Below, in pieces: positions 10,258 to 22,578 of a stretch of 64,000 nt of DNA. The stretch spans positions 6,895,001-6,959,000 of the forward strand of contig NC_135793.1 in assembly GCF_051106095.1 (NCBI RefSeq). Reading direction: 5' to 3'. The DNA is from Pogona vitticeps (Eukaryota; Chordata; Lepidosauria; Squamata; Agamidae). The stretch's first letter is position 1. Each line of letters begins with the position of its first letter. Under the pieces are notes generated by a model. It ran no database searches, was not told where the DNA came from, and saw nothing but the letters and a program-made list of their open reading frames with translations. A program made the position numbers and the translations under genes.

Positions 10258-13200
10258 TTGGGCATGTTTATTTATTTATTTATTTGACTTATATGCTGCC
10301 CACTCTACCCAAAGGTCTCTGGATGACGTACAACAATTAAAATACAAGAAAAAGATAAAACAATTTTATTTTATTCATTCATTTATTTATTATTTAAAAT
10401 ACAATTAAAATATATACTCTAAAAATTGCCATCAGGACCCACAGTTGATATTATTTCAATTAAAAGCCTTCTGGAACAGGAAGGTTTTGACCCGGCGCTG
10501 AAATGTCATCAGCGCCGACGCCAGACAAATCTCAATTGGGATGGCATTCCATAGTCTTGGGGCAGCTGCAGAGAAGGCCCTTTGCCTACCTCCTTGAGGG
10601 ACGGCTCTTTCAAAAGGGCCCCCTGCCGGGTAGTTCCATATGGAAGGAGGCGGTCCTTCAGGTATCCAGGGCCCAAGCCGTTTAGGGCTTTATTTGTCAA
10701 AACAAGCACTTTGAATTGGGCCCGGGCAGCAACTGGTAGCCAATGTAATTTTTAAAAAAATCGGTTTGATATGCCCCCTAGCGTCCCCACCACTCAGCGC
10801 CCCACCACTCAGCGCCCCCACCACTCAGCGCCCCACCACTCAGCGCCCCCCCACTCACCAGCTGCGCAGCTCGATTCTGGACCAGTTGCAGTTGCCGGAC
10901 TGTCTTCAAAGGCAGCCCCACGTAGAGCGCATTGCAGTAATCTATACGAGATGTTACCAGTGTGTGTGTAACTGTCATGAGACTTTGCTTGTCCAGGTAG
11001 GGCTGTAGCTGGTACAATTTCCGCAGCTGAAGGAAGGCACCCCTGGCCACTGAGTCAACCTGGGCTTCCAGAGTTAGACTGGGGTCCAGGAGACTGGGGT
11101 CCAGAGTTAGACTGGGGTCCAGGACCCTGTCCCTTAGGGGGAGTGTAACCCCATTGAGGGCAAGGAAATGGCCCCGCAGCCTGTCCGGCAAAGCACCCAT
11201 GAACAGCACTTCCGTCTTGTCTGGACTGAGTTTCAATTTATTAACCCTCATCTAGTCCATTATCAGGTCCAGACACGAGTTCAGCACAGAAACCGCCTCA
11301 CCTGGATTGGTGGAAAACGAGAGGTAGAGCTGAGTATCATCCGCATATTGGTGACCCCTCAGCCCAAACCTCCTGATGACCTCTCCCAGCGGTTCCATGT
11401 AGATGTGAAACAGCATGGAGGACAGTATTGAGCCCTAAGGAACTCCATGACATAAAAACCATGGGACAGAGCAGCTGTCCCCCAGCACCACCCTCTGGAC
11501 ACGGTCAGCTAAGAAGGAGCGGAACCATCATAAAGGGGCCCAACTCCCAACCCAACCAGCCGATCCAGAAGGACACCATGGTCGATGGTGTCGAAAGCCG
11601 CTGAGAGGTCCAGGAGTATCAACAGGGTCACACTCCCCCTGTCTCTCTCCCGGCAAAGGTCATCATACAGGGCGACCAAGGCAGTCTCCGTACCAAAACT
11701 CAGCCTGAAACCCGATTGAAATGGATCCAGAAAATCCGCTTCATCCAGCAGTGCCTGGAGTTGCCCGGCCACAACCCGCTCTAACACTTTGCCCAAATAA
11801 GGGAGGTTTGCCACGGGTCGGTAGTTAACCACCAGTCTCGGGTCCAGGTTACGCTTTTTAAGGAGTGGCTGAATTAACGCCTCTCTCAAGGTAGTAGGGA
11901 CCACTCCCTCTCTCAAAGAGGCGTTCACAGCCTCCTGGATCCAGGTGAGAAACCCCCTGGAAGATCTTCCAATTAGCCAAGATGGGCAAGGGTCGAGCAG
12001 AGTGGTGGTAGAATGGACAGCTCCAAGCACCCTGTCCACATCCTCAGGTCTCAGCAATTGAAACTCATCCATTAATATTTGACCTAAGCACGGCACACTG
12101 GACACATCCTCTGATTCTGCAGTAACGGTGGAGTCCAACCCACTGCAAATCTGAGCGATTTTTCCCTCAAAATGAATGGCAAACTCATCACAGCCAGCTG
12201 ATGAGCAGTCCGGGACCTCAACTGAATTTCCCAGTTGAAGAAGATCCCGGACCACCCGAAACAGCTCTGCTGGACGACATTCTGAGGAAGCAATACGGCT
12301 GGAGAAATATTGCCGTTTCGCCAGCCGTATTGCCACAAAATAGGCCCGATAATGGGCTCTAAGTCGTGTTCGATCGGACTCCCAGCAGGATTTCCTCCAC
12401 CTGCACTCCAGCCGTCTCCCCTCTCGCTTCATCGCCCGCAGTTCAGAAGTATACCAAGGAGCTGTCTGCGCTCGGCGAGCAGGGAGAGGGCGCTTAGGCG
12501 CAATCGTGTCAGCCACCCAGGTCATCTTCCCTATTCCATAGGGTGACCTGAGCTTCGACAGGAACGCCGACCATATCAGACAGATAATCCCCCAGAGCAT
12601 TCAGGAAACCATCCGGATCCATTAGTCTCTGAGGGCGGATCATCTTAATAGATCCCCCACCCTTGCAGAGGGGAGAAGAAGCTAATAGACTAAACTTGAC
12701 CAGGAAGTGGCCTGACCATGACAATGGGGTCACAACCAGTCCCTCCACATCCAAACCACAATCTTCCAGTCCCGTTGAGAAAACCAGGTCCAAGGTGTGG
12801 CCCTTCTCATGTGTCGGGCCGATGACACATTGAGACATCCCCATGGTTGTCATGGCGGCCATGAAGTCCTGAGCCGCCCCAGTCAAGGCAGCCTCGGCAT
12901 GGATGTTGAGGTCCCCCAGCACCAACAGCCTGGGAGTCCTCAACACCAGGTCGGAGAGGACATCCATCAGCTCAGGCAGGGAGACTGTTGGTTTGCAGCA
13001 GGGTGGGCGGTACACCAAGAGAGTCCCTGATCTGTCTCGCAAGCCCAACACACAATACAGGCCCTCAAGACCTCCTCTCAAAGGGATAGGAAGCCTGGTC
13101 AAGGAGATAGAACTCCTATAGGCTATAGCAACTCCCCCCTCCCCGACCCTCCGAGCGACATTGGTGCTGGACCGAGTACCCAGGCGGACGCAGCTGGGAG

Positions 13201-13558
13201 GGGGGAACACCACCTACCTCTCCCACCCAGGTTTCAGTAATGCTCGTCAGGTCAGCACCCCCATCCAGAATTACATCATGGATGAGGGCAGTCTTCTTTT
13301 GTACTGACCTGGCGTTCATCAACAGCACCGTGTGACTCGAGGGTTGCTGATATGGTCACCTGATACCATCTGGTTGGGGGTAGGACTAGAAGAGGGGATA
13401 GATGGAAGATATCTCACCTCTCTTCTCCTACGTGGGCATGTTCTACCCCCACCGCCATTCCTTCCCCTACCCAGCACCACCTCCATGGCTGCCCCCTCCA
13501 ATGCCATCCCCCCTTCCTGTTACCTCAGATCCACTGTGGGTCTCTATGTAACCTGATG
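10258..13558 (-). pseudogene. L2 LINE, nearly full ORF2 (unit 1)
   Basis: Read on the minus strand: endonuclease part with LLMNARSV, SITETWVGE, GGVAIAYRSSISLTRLPIPL, LVLGDLNIHAE and SGHFLVKF; then reverse transcriptase with VVNYRPVANLPYLGKVLERV, DPFQSGFRLSFGTETALVAL and LLILLDLSAAFDTIDHGVLL; then the 3' part LSPDKTEVLFMG and SRIDYCNALYVGLP. The frame is broken several times and the segment with the catalytic YADD-type box is absent between the RT and the 3' part. The tail is a TTTA run at 10265-10285. A 15-16 base minisatellite lies within it. Confidence 0.9.
10785..10858. repeat. Minisatellite within L2 (unit 1)
   Basis: Four copies of a 15-16 base unit CCACCACTCAGCGCCC plus a partial one. 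Units 2 (29635-29697) and 3 (48535-48598) have three plus a partial. Spacing without unique spacers rules out a CRISPR array. Confidence 0.85.
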
Positions 13559-13573
13559 GCAATTAATAGTCCC

Positions 13574-13669
<96 letters not shown>
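13574..13669. repeat. AAT microsatellite (unit 1)
   Basis: About 32 perfect AAT triplets next to the 5' end of the L2. Units 2 and 3 have only a few interrupted triplets here (31345-31372 and 50240-50270). Confidence 0.97.
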
Positions 13670-14839
13670 CATTCTAAAGCTCCTTCTCCCTTCCAAGCCA
13701 GGTGGCTGATGTTGAGGATGGGGTGGGGCAGCTAGAGTCAGCGAGGGCCCAGTCCTGCAAGGATGAGGGAGTCCAGGCCAAAGTCCCCCAGGAAGGCTGG
13801 CAATCAGCAGAAGCACACCACACTGTCTCTCACTCGGTGCCTGAGGGACGGCAGATGATGATGATGATGAAGACTCCCCCAAAGGCAGGAATGTTGTGAG
13901 AAAGGCCATACTGGGAGTGCGTTCATGAGGTCCTTCTTTTGCTGCCCCCTTTTAAATTCAGTCTTCCTTTAAACCTTCAAATCTGTTCACTATATTGTTC
14001 TGTGCATCACAGGGTAGAGCTTGGAAGGAGCTTTGGAGATTTTTTTTTCATCTGGTTCCATGGATTCTGTGAGTTCCATTCCCTTTCTTCCTTGGCTGCT
14101 GGAGGTCATTTTCAGCCAATGCTGCAGCATTTGGGTTGTTCCCGGGTGGAAATCTCCCTTCAGAAGTGTCTTCGTAGTTCTCTCAGGAACTTTTCAAGTT
14201 GAAGAAGGAGGGTGAAGAGAGTGATTCAATCCCCAGCAGACGGCTGGAAAGAATTCAACAGATGCCACTCTCGTTGTTTGCTTGTTTGGGAACGCCGAAG
14301 CACCTGCAGAAGGAAGGCAGACCAAAAGCAGGATTCAGTTGCACAGTCAATTTAGCAGCAATATTGCAAGCCACACAGGTCTGGAGAAACAGTAAAATGG
14401 TAAAATAAATAAATAAAAGGCTTCTTTGTGACAATTAAGATCAAAAGATTCAATGCTCCACCATTGCGTTCTTCCTCTCAGAGAAAAATGGAGTGATTTT
14501 TCTTTGCTTCCCCTGTTTTAAAGGGGCCCTAGCAGTGGTCGGAAATAGACCGAGTGATTTATATCCCTTTCTGGTTAAAACCATTCCTGCTGCCTATCTA
14601 GGGCTTTCCCTTCTCCTCTCCCCACTCTCCCCACTTTTCCTCCCCCCAACTTGAAATATAATACAGCATGGAATGTTTCAGGCAAGCCTGGATGTTTCTT
14701 GGTATTCTTGGCAATCTCACAGCAATTCTATCACCTCTCCTTTCTTTGGCCTTGAGTTCTCTCAAATGTGATCATTGAATATAAGGCCATAAATAACTGA
14801 CAAGAAAATAAAATACAGTCTACTGTATCTATTCACAGC
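13670..14839. other. 3' flank of the gene family, no gene (unit 1)
   Basis: No coding region seen. From about 14206 the sequence AGGGTGAAGAG followed by GATTCAATCCCCAGCAGACG resembles the stretch next to the last exon at 15240-15310, so part of the gene's 3' flank is present twice, on either side of the L1 fragment. Counterparts are 31373-32540 and 50271-51284. Confidence 0.5.
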
Positions 14840-15240
14840 ACCTAGGTTACTCTTGGCCCAAGAATGGAGGAATGAAGATACACCAATGATGGCTGGGCTC
14901 TTAAAGAAGGGATTGGACATGGCAGAAGTAGACATGCTTTCAGAGGCACTACGGGATCAACCAAGAGACTTTGTAAAGCAAATCTGGAAGTAATACATAA
15001 TTGGCCCCAGAAAAAGACAGGAGCTTAGGGGGGAAATTAGTCTAGAGTGAATCAGTGCTCACCGGAATCCCCTTGAAGATATTCGATGACCAGACGATGG
15101 TGAAATCTCTGATCCATAGGGGAATGAAGGATGTTTAGCTGGTAGGTGTTTTCTTTGTCTGTTTGTTTCATTAATCATCTGTTAGATTCTTGATGTTTTT
15201 AAATTCGTATTTTATAATAAAAACAAAATAATTAAAAGAG
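14840..15240 (+). mobile_element. L1 LINE 3' end (unit 1)
   Basis: The plus strand encodes the C-terminus of an L1 ORF2 (LLLAQEWRNE in the unit 3 copy, then MAEVDMLSEALRDQPRDFVK and QIWK stop), followed by a short 3' region ending TTTTATAATAAAAACAAAAT. It lies just downstream of the last exon of gene copy 1 but in the opposite orientation. Confidence 0.82.
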
Positions 15241-15326
15241 AAGGTGGGGGAAGAGTGTGACTCAATCCCCTGCAGACGGCTGGAAACCATTCAATGGATG
15301 GCACTCTCATTGTTGGCCGAGATGGT

Positions 15327-18300
15327 CTACGGCTCCACCTCCTCCTCCTCCAGGCTGGCGATGTCGGCCAGCGAGTCCACTTCCTCATCTTCCAGGCTGG
15401 GGATGTCCTCCAGCGTGTCGGTGTCACCAAACTCCTCAGGAGAATCCTACGAAAAAGAGGGATTTGGTTAAATGAGAACCAGGACTCAAGCTGGAGACCA
15501 TTGGGAACCCCCCGCTTTAAGGAGCCCTTGCAGTCCGGAATTGCAAGAAGGTCTGGTCTCTTCAGAGAAGGGAGCCGTGAGGCGTGCCAGGGTTGGGAGG
15601 GAATAAGGGATGCCTCCTTCCTCCACCCCTTGACCTCCCACAGAAGGGGCAGCTCTTCCTTCCTTACCAAAGGTGGAAATTCCTCCATTTCCTTGAGGAG
15701 TTTGTTCAGGGCCTCCGCCAGGGCACTGCAAGAATCAGAGGAGAAGAAGAGTCTAAAGCCAGTGCGTGGAGCTAGAAGGCCAGTCCAGCCCCACCAAGCC
15801 ATCGAACCATCAGGGCTCAATTCCCTGCACTGGGGGACCAGATCCCTCTGGGATGCAGAGAACACGTTTCCGTCTGCTTTCTTAAGAGCCTGTTTGGGAG
15901 TGCCCTGGCCTCCAGTTCCAGCGTTGGAAGAGAGGAGGACACGCTGGTGGGATTCCCATGGAGCAGCATCCATAGTGTCCTCGATCCAGGCGCTTCCCTG
16001 GCAGCAGGCGGCTTCCTTTCCCTGTTCTATTTTTTTAAAAACCTCCTGAGGAGCTAGATCAAGAATGCAGGGTTTCTTCCTGGCTCCTTTCTCTGGCTTC
16101 TTGGGAGGAAAATTAAAAAGGCCAGGAAAAGGGAAGGTGCCCTTGAGCTGCCAGGCAGCCCAATAAACCAGCCAAACACTGAAACCGACAAGGAGGCAAA
16201 CGACACGTGAACCCAACCAGGAAGCCCCCTGGGTTTGTTTAAGTCTTCCTATTAAATTAAAACCTGGAGGGATCTTCCGTGAGCCCCAACCCGCTTTTTC
16301 ACACATCAAGCCAGAAAGAGAGAGAGAGAGAGAGGGACAGATTACCTGGGTGATGGTACCAGTGCTTGTGCAGGGAGGCTCTTGCTCTCGTCCGTGGTGT
16401 CCGAGAGGGTAAAGGGCGAAGTGTATTCAGAAGAACTCTAGGAATCAAAACCAAGCATTCATACATTTAGTACAAAGCAAAGTGATCTCCATCCCTTTCG
16501 GAACCCTGCTCAGCCAGTAGGATGTCTGCGTGCGGTTTTTATAACATTGAAAGCAGAGTAACAGTGGGCCTTTAAAAGGAAACAGTTCCCCTTGAGAGAA
16601 GGGGATCCGATAAATAAAGGGGATCCTTCTTTTCTGGGGCACATTTCCCTTGACGGGGCAGCAGGAGGCAGAGAGAGGGAGGGAGGGCTGCTCTCTCTCC
16701 TTTCTCCATCAAGGTGTGGGGCTGGCTTACCTGGGTGGAGCACCCCACACTTCTCACCCTCCTGGAGAGCCGGTGGGGAAATGGCAATGGGCCAAGAGCA
16801 TTTGGAAGAGGAAGCCCGAGGCAAGGGGTAGGCGGGCCCCCTCTTCCAGGCCCCACCAGCCCCTTCCACGCCCTGCTTTGCATCCAAAACTTACCAAAAA
16901 ACCAAACGTGGAACCCTCTTCCTCCACAAATGCCTGCCTCGATGTCACTGGCACGAGACTAGGAGAAACAAGCCACAGAACAGATTAGACCCCTGAATTC
17001 AGGAGCTCCTTGTCCTTATGAGCTCCATCCACTGGGGGTGGCACATGCATTGTGTGCTGTGGTGGAGTGTGGGGACCTTTCCAGTTGGTGGAGCCAAAAG
17101 GGGGTCAGAGGTTATGGGGCCCTTCCCGAAGCATCCCCACCATTGCCCAGACCCTGATGTTGAGGGGAGGTCTGGGGGTGTCCGTGGGCCAAACCAGGGA
17201 ATCCCCCCCAATCCTCCCCTTGAAGAGAGCGTACCTTCCAGAAATGGGTCGTGGGACAAAGGTCTCCTCATCCAAGCTGCCCCAATAGCTAATTGAGGCT
17301 CCGAGGGGCATAGAATCCTGAAAAATTAAAAAAATAAATGGATAAATGATTTGAAATGACAAACAGAATGATTTGAAGCCCACCTCTCTCTTTAGCCCAA
17401 ACGCTGTTCTCTCGTCTTGCAGGAGGCTTTTGAAGGGAAGGGAAAGGGGACGTCCCCTCCCCTCTGTAGAGGAAACCTCCTTCCAGTCCTTACCACGGTC
17501 AATGCGGATTGCCGGCCATCCTTCCCCTCCTCTCTTCCGCAGGGTAGTAGTTGGCTGTAAATGCTGTGAGAAGAGGACACCACAGGTCAGAAAAGGATGG
17601 CATAAAAGGGCCACTGGATGAGACCAGGGCTGCAGCAATCCCTGTCGTTGCCCTAACTCCGATTTCAAGGAGGTGTCTGGGCTTTGCTTGGCAAATGCAT
17701 TGCCAGAACCAGGCCACCCCTTCCTGTCCCTCAGCTGGGAAGACCGTACCTTTACACCTCGGAGATGACCACAGACGGAGCCTCTGGCAGGCTGCTCTGG
17801 TGGCTCCGTGGGGCAAGGACCACCATGGAATCCAAGGTCCTTGCAGAGCAGGCCGAAAGGGCCCCTTGCCGTTCCTCCTTCTCCTCCTTGGCTTGCAGCT
17901 CGCTGTGGGTGCTGAGAAAAGAGGACACAAGAGGTCAGCAACTGGAGGCCACAGAACGACGTAGGAGGAAACCAGGGCAGCAGCCACTGGACCTGAATCC
18001 TACTTCCAGCTGTTGCCCCAAGTAGATCTCAGAGGATCATGAAGGCCACCACCAGCTCCCATCCTCGGTTCCCCAGGACACCAGCCAGTCACCCCCAGCC
18101 TTTGAGACACAGGGAGTGACTGGACTTTGTTTGGGAAATGCATAGCCTAACGGAGGGCAGCCCTTTCTGTCCCTTGGCTGGGAAGACCGTACCTTTCCAC
18201 CTCGGAGATGACCAGAGACGGAGCCCGTGGCAGGCTGCTCTGGGCACTCCGAGGGGCAAGCCCCACCATGGAATCCAGGGTCCTTGCAGAGCAGGTCGAA

Positions 18301-21300
18301 AGGGTCCCTTGCGGTTCCTCCTTCTCCTCCTCGGCTTCCCTGGCTGGCAGCTCACTGCGGGTGCGGAGAAAAAAGGACACAAGAGATCAGCAACTGGACG
18401 CCCCAGAGTATCGTAGGAGGAAAGCAGGGCGGCAGCCACTGGGCTCGAATCCTACTTCCAGCTGTTACCCCAAGTAGATCTCAGAGGATCATGAAGACCA
18501 CCAGCTCCCATCCTCGGTTCCTCAAGACACCAGCCAGTCACCCCCAGCTTTGAGACACAGGGAGTGACTGGACTTTGTTTGGGAAATACATAGCATAGCC
18601 TAAAGGAGGGCAGCCCTCTCTGTCCCACGGCTGGGAAGACCGTACCTTTCCACCTCCGAGATCACCACAGTCGGAGCCTTGCGGTTCCTCCTTCTTCTCC
18701 TCGGCTTCCCTGGCTTGCAAACCGGCTTCCCTGACTCTCCGGTCACCTCAGAGATGACCAGAGACTCTGGAAAGCTGGTCTGGGTGCTCTGTGGGACAAG
18801 CACCACCACGGAATCCTGTCAATGAAAGGGAAGAAGGAATCGGAAGATCAGACGCACATCCTGAAGCCCACTTTCCCCAAAAGGTGTTCCCTGCTGAGAT
18901 TTCTCCCTGGACAAAGTTGGCTCTCCCATTAACGCCAAGGGTGGCTGGGGAGTACTTTCTTCTCCATGGTATAAATTACTGCTTGCAGGGGGAGTCAAGC
19001 TGATGGGGGATGAAAGGGGTGGAGAAGCCACAAGAAGAAGGGAAAGGGACTTTCATCTGCCCTCAAGAACCTGGTTTCCTGGTGCAAGACCCTCCCTCAC
19101 CCAGTTTCAAGCATGAAAGCATATCCATGTTTCGTATTTGAAGGAGCCTTTTAAATCTTAGAGGGAGAAGCAGCAGGGAGCTCTTGGGCCACATCCTGGC
19201 TCCCAATGGTTTGTTTCTAGCATGGGAGCAGGAATTGTCTCCTCGCTGCACCTACAGTGTTTAGATGGGCTCTGAATCTCAGCCGACCTCACCAACCCCG
19301 GGGCCGGCCTCTCTGCAAGAAGCCAGGAGCTGTGCAACGGGAGGGAAAGGGGACGTCGCACTGGGAGAAGAAAAGGGATCCTTGCGCTTCTTACCCTGAA
19401 ATCTGATGTCTCCTCTGTCTGCTCCTGGCGCTCCCTAGTGATGCTAGGATGAGAAGATGACACAAGAGGTCAGAAACTCAAGCAGACAAGCAAGATCTGC
19501 TTAGAGATCTATCCTAAAGATCTCTTGGTCCCCATGGCCGAGCCTCCCCTCCTTTCTCCTCTCCACGTCCCCCTCATCTTCCCAAAGGCTAAGGGAGAAC
19601 GGAGCCATCCCGGTTTTTCTTCCTGATCCTCGCTTCCAACCCTTGTGCCTCCTCCCTCCCTGTTCTCTGCTGGTCAGGAGCTTGTTGGTCGGGGTTTGTT
19701 TTGCGAAAGGAAAGGCTTCTGATGTTTGGGGTCCTACCTGGGAGGTTCAGGAGCAGGCTCTCGACAGGTTGGGGTGCCTGCACAACAAGAAAATGTGCAC
19801 CACCTCCCCAACCGCTGGAAAAGAGAAAGAAGAGCTAAAGGTTAACGCTGAGAGAAGCAGAGATGTTTGGGTGGGCTTAGCAAAACGCCTGGACTCTTTC
19901 CAAACCCACCTACCGGTCCATGAGTGTCTAAAGAAATTGGGTCCTGGGGGAGGGGGAGTCAATCTTTGTCCTTCTCTTCCCCACCTCCTTTGGATCCTTG
20001 TTTGGAAAGTATAGACCAAGATTCTATACTTAAAATGGGGGAAAATACAGGTGGATTGGATAGGAGGAGGAGATAGAAGGTACATATGCTCAGGAGAAGG
20101 GAAGGGAGACCAAGCCCCTGGAGATTTGTGGCCAGGATGCCAGTTATTTGCCCATCCCTTGGCAGGAGGGGGGCGGGAGGGGGGCAGGATGGGGGCTGCC
20201 GTCCCCCCTCCCGACTGCCTCAATGCTCGGCTTGCACCTCTCATCACCCACCCGCCCTATCAACCTTTTCTAACAAGGGCCACTTCACCAATTTGCCTTT
20301 CTGGGAAAAAATGCCTACACAGACTCTCACTTCTACCCCTTTTTTCAAACGGGGAGACATGCAACACCACCTTCAACAAACTATAAGTCCAGTCTCTTAG
20401 AGGAATCAAAGACACAGTCCTCAGGGCTGAACGTAGATAAAGCGAGTACAGCCGAATAATTCCCAATTCAAACTCTAATTCCAGGTGGAGACAGCCTGTT
20501 AGTTGAAAGCCAGCTTGTCTCCATAACAGAGGACATACAGCACGTGAAATCTTTCCTGAATGAATCCAACAAACTTCTAAACACTTTGATGGCTATCTGC
20601 AAAAAGCTATGGTTAAGATCTGACTCAGAGGAAACTGAAAGCAGATCATGTCCAAGGGTTGCTTCTACTACCAGCCTTATATGCAGAAAACAGGCGAGAA
20701 AAGGGCTGCAAAAAGGGAAATAACAAACAGTAGAAGCAAAGTAAATATGTAAAAAAATCCCAAACCAGTTCCATACAAAAAGATGTGGTGAAGGAAACTT
20801 TTAAAATTACTGGATAGTAACTCAGCACAGAAAAGTACAATGCAAACAGAGCAGCTAATTCTAAACAAGAAAGTAGATCCGGAGGAACTTGCTCATCTCT
20901 CTACTAATGCAGAGAAATCTCTCCCTCACTCTCTAGAACCAAGACTAGCTCAATCACAGAAACAAGCTACCAAGAACTTGCATTCGGCTCCACAGAATTC
21001 TATTTTTAAAAATATTTTTATTTTATAATACAACAAAACCTCCAAAAATATATACAACAACAAAAATAACAATTTTTTTACAAATAATAGTGCTTATTAT
21101 AAACTAAATTCTAACGTGCACTCCACACCCATGGGACTCCATTTAATGATATTTTATTAAGGACTACCTCTCCAAAATTGTATAGAGTATTCTTAAGAGG
21201 CTTTCCCCCTCACTTTCACAAATTCCACAAATTTACCCAAAATATCATAAAAATTGTTAGAACTTATTTCCCCTCTTTTTATTTCATGTTCAATAGTCAA

Positions 21301-21791
21301 TTTATCGTTTAATGCAATGTCCCATACTTCACAATACCAATCTTCTATTTTAATATCATTTTTGTCTTTCCAAAATCTAGCTATTAATATTCTAGCACTT
21401 GTAATAAAATTGGTGATTAATTCTTTCGAGTAATAATCCAAATCTGTTATCAAAAATTGACAATAAAGCAATTTTAGCATTACAATCAATATCTTTACCA
21501 AATAAATCGCACATTTCCTTAAAAATCAATTCCCAAAATTTCTTAACCAGTTTACATTCCCACCACATATGAAAATACGTACCAATTTCTTCATCACATT
21601 CCCAACATGCTTTGGGGCATGCTGGATTTAAGCTCTAAAGAATTCTAGACCACCCCAAGAAAGGATTAAAACAGATCTGGGATGGAAACTAGCCTGGAAC
21701 AGACAAAAGTTAAAATTCCACTTACCCTCAAAGTACGAACGATCCTCCTCCTGAGTCCCATGACTCCAAACACTTGCGCGCAACGACTGTA
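15327..21791 (-). CDS. Unrecognised gene family, copy 1 (premature stop in one exon)
   Basis: Twelve chained exons, transcript order: 21726-21791, 19738-19777, 19395-19443, 18646-18815 (A), 18193-18354 (B1), 17750-17902 (B2), 17494-17563, 17235-17317, 16895-16958, 16346-16437, 15668-15725, 15327-15446 (stop codon at 15327-15329). All junctions are AG/GT and phases agree throughout, which supports one transcript. Exons A, B1 and B2 share the end VISEVE plus a split Ser, so they arose by internal duplication. B2 of this copy ends VISEV and then TAA at 17752-17754, where other copies have GAA; it is also 9 bases shorter (153 against 162). B1 and B2 are phase 2-2, so skipping B2 would keep the frame. 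The last exon encodes 39 residues, 18 of them acidic, with a tandem repeat (DIPSLEDEEVD then DIASLEEEEVE). No signal peptide, membrane segment or known domain is visible; the 5' end is unresolved. Confidence 0.7.
20998..21631 (-). mobile_element. L1 LINE 3' fragment (unit 2)
   Basis: Orthologous to the copy at 2065-2697, with the same 5' truncation point, so it was present before the units were duplicated. It lies in an intron of gene copy 1. Confidence 0.85.
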
Positions 21792-22010
21792 CTGCAAAAC
21801 AAGAGAGACTGACAGCACCTCTTATCAGCAGCTTGGCCCTGGGCGCAAATGACCGGTCCCCCTGGGGTACTGTGTGACTTGGGCACACCTCAGTCCTGGG
21901 GACAAAGGGCCAGTCAACCTGGGGTATTGTGTGACCTGGGCGTCGCCGTGGCAACCCCCCAAAACCAAGCTGCCTAATCCAGCATAGCTGTCAGCCCCCT
22001 GACTACCCCA

Positions 22011-22268
22011 TTTCCCTGAAAATAAGACCTAACCTGAAAATAAGCCCTAGTAGGATTTTTCAGGAGGCTCCTCATAGAAGCCCTACCCCAAAAATAAGTG
22101 CCAGTGAAGGGAAACCCTGCCCTCTACCCTTGTGCAGCAACCAGAAGAACAGGACATGACTGTATTTGACTCAATGTAGATGGTTGTACATGAAAATAAA
22201 TGAAACATCCCCTGAAAAATAAGCCCTAATGTGTGTTTTTTGGTGCCAAAATTAATATAAGACCCTGT
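22011..22268. repeat. Interspersed repeat with CCTGAAAATAAG motifs (unit 2)
   Basis: The unit 2 counterpart of 3078-3333, with small differences such as one extra A in the motif nearest the right end. Confidence 0.5.
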
Positions 22269-22290
22269 CAGGTGCAAGAGAAGCACCTCC

Positions 22291-22578
22291 TTGACCGTCC
22301 CACGGTGTGCTTTAGGGCAATCCCCGGGGTCAATGCAGAGAGGCAGGATCTGGACTCTAACCTGCAAGACCCCGTCAGGTGAGCACGAACAGACCTCTCC
22401 TCCTCCTCCTTCGGAGAACTTCGCCTCCAAAGGCCAGCCAAAGATCTTTGTGTCTTTTCACCTTGAAGTTCTTCACCTCCCCAGTAAGCAGCTTTTCCCT
22501 GGGTTTTTGGTGAGGCTCACTGCTTGCCTACAGTTGTTCTTGCTGGTGCTGCTGCTGGCCTTCTGGGGGGGTCAGTAG
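22291..22578 (+). other. Conserved open frame, function unknown (unit 2)
   Basis: Counterpart of 3356-3643. About eight residues differ but the stop is the same. See that entry for the doubts. Confidence 0.2.

Larger units (their letters stand above)
1..18954. repeat. Tandem segmental duplication, unit 1
   Basis: Position 1 matches 18955, 36245 and 55878 (all begin CTTTCYTCTCCATGGT or close to it), and the likeness continues through introns, exons and old transposons alike. Unit 1 is 18954 bases long; the phase of the unit is arbitrary because it is set by the window start. It differs from units 2 and 3 by a fuller L2 LINE (about 1.07 kb more) and a long AAT microsatellite at 13574-13669. 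It contains the upstream exons of gene copy 0 at its left end and the downstream exons of gene copy 1 at its right end. Confidence 0.95.

Noticed and set aside
10785-10858. A CRISPR-like array
   Set aside because: The repeats are directly adjacent with no spacers, in a vertebrate LINE.
15212-16309. A 365-codon minus-strand frame as a single-exon gene
   Set aside because: It runs through introns of gene copy 1 in a different frame from the spliced exons, and is broken in unit 2 at the intron deletion.
16731-16761. A 31-base exon with good splice sites (EGEKCGVLHP) between exons 16895-16958 and 16346-16437
   Set aside because: The neighbouring exons join in phase 0; adding 31 bases shifts the frame and gives a stop within a few codons.
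17105-17941. A 278-codon minus-strand frame as a gene
   Set aside because: It reads across three exons and their introns in a frame that does not match the splice phases.
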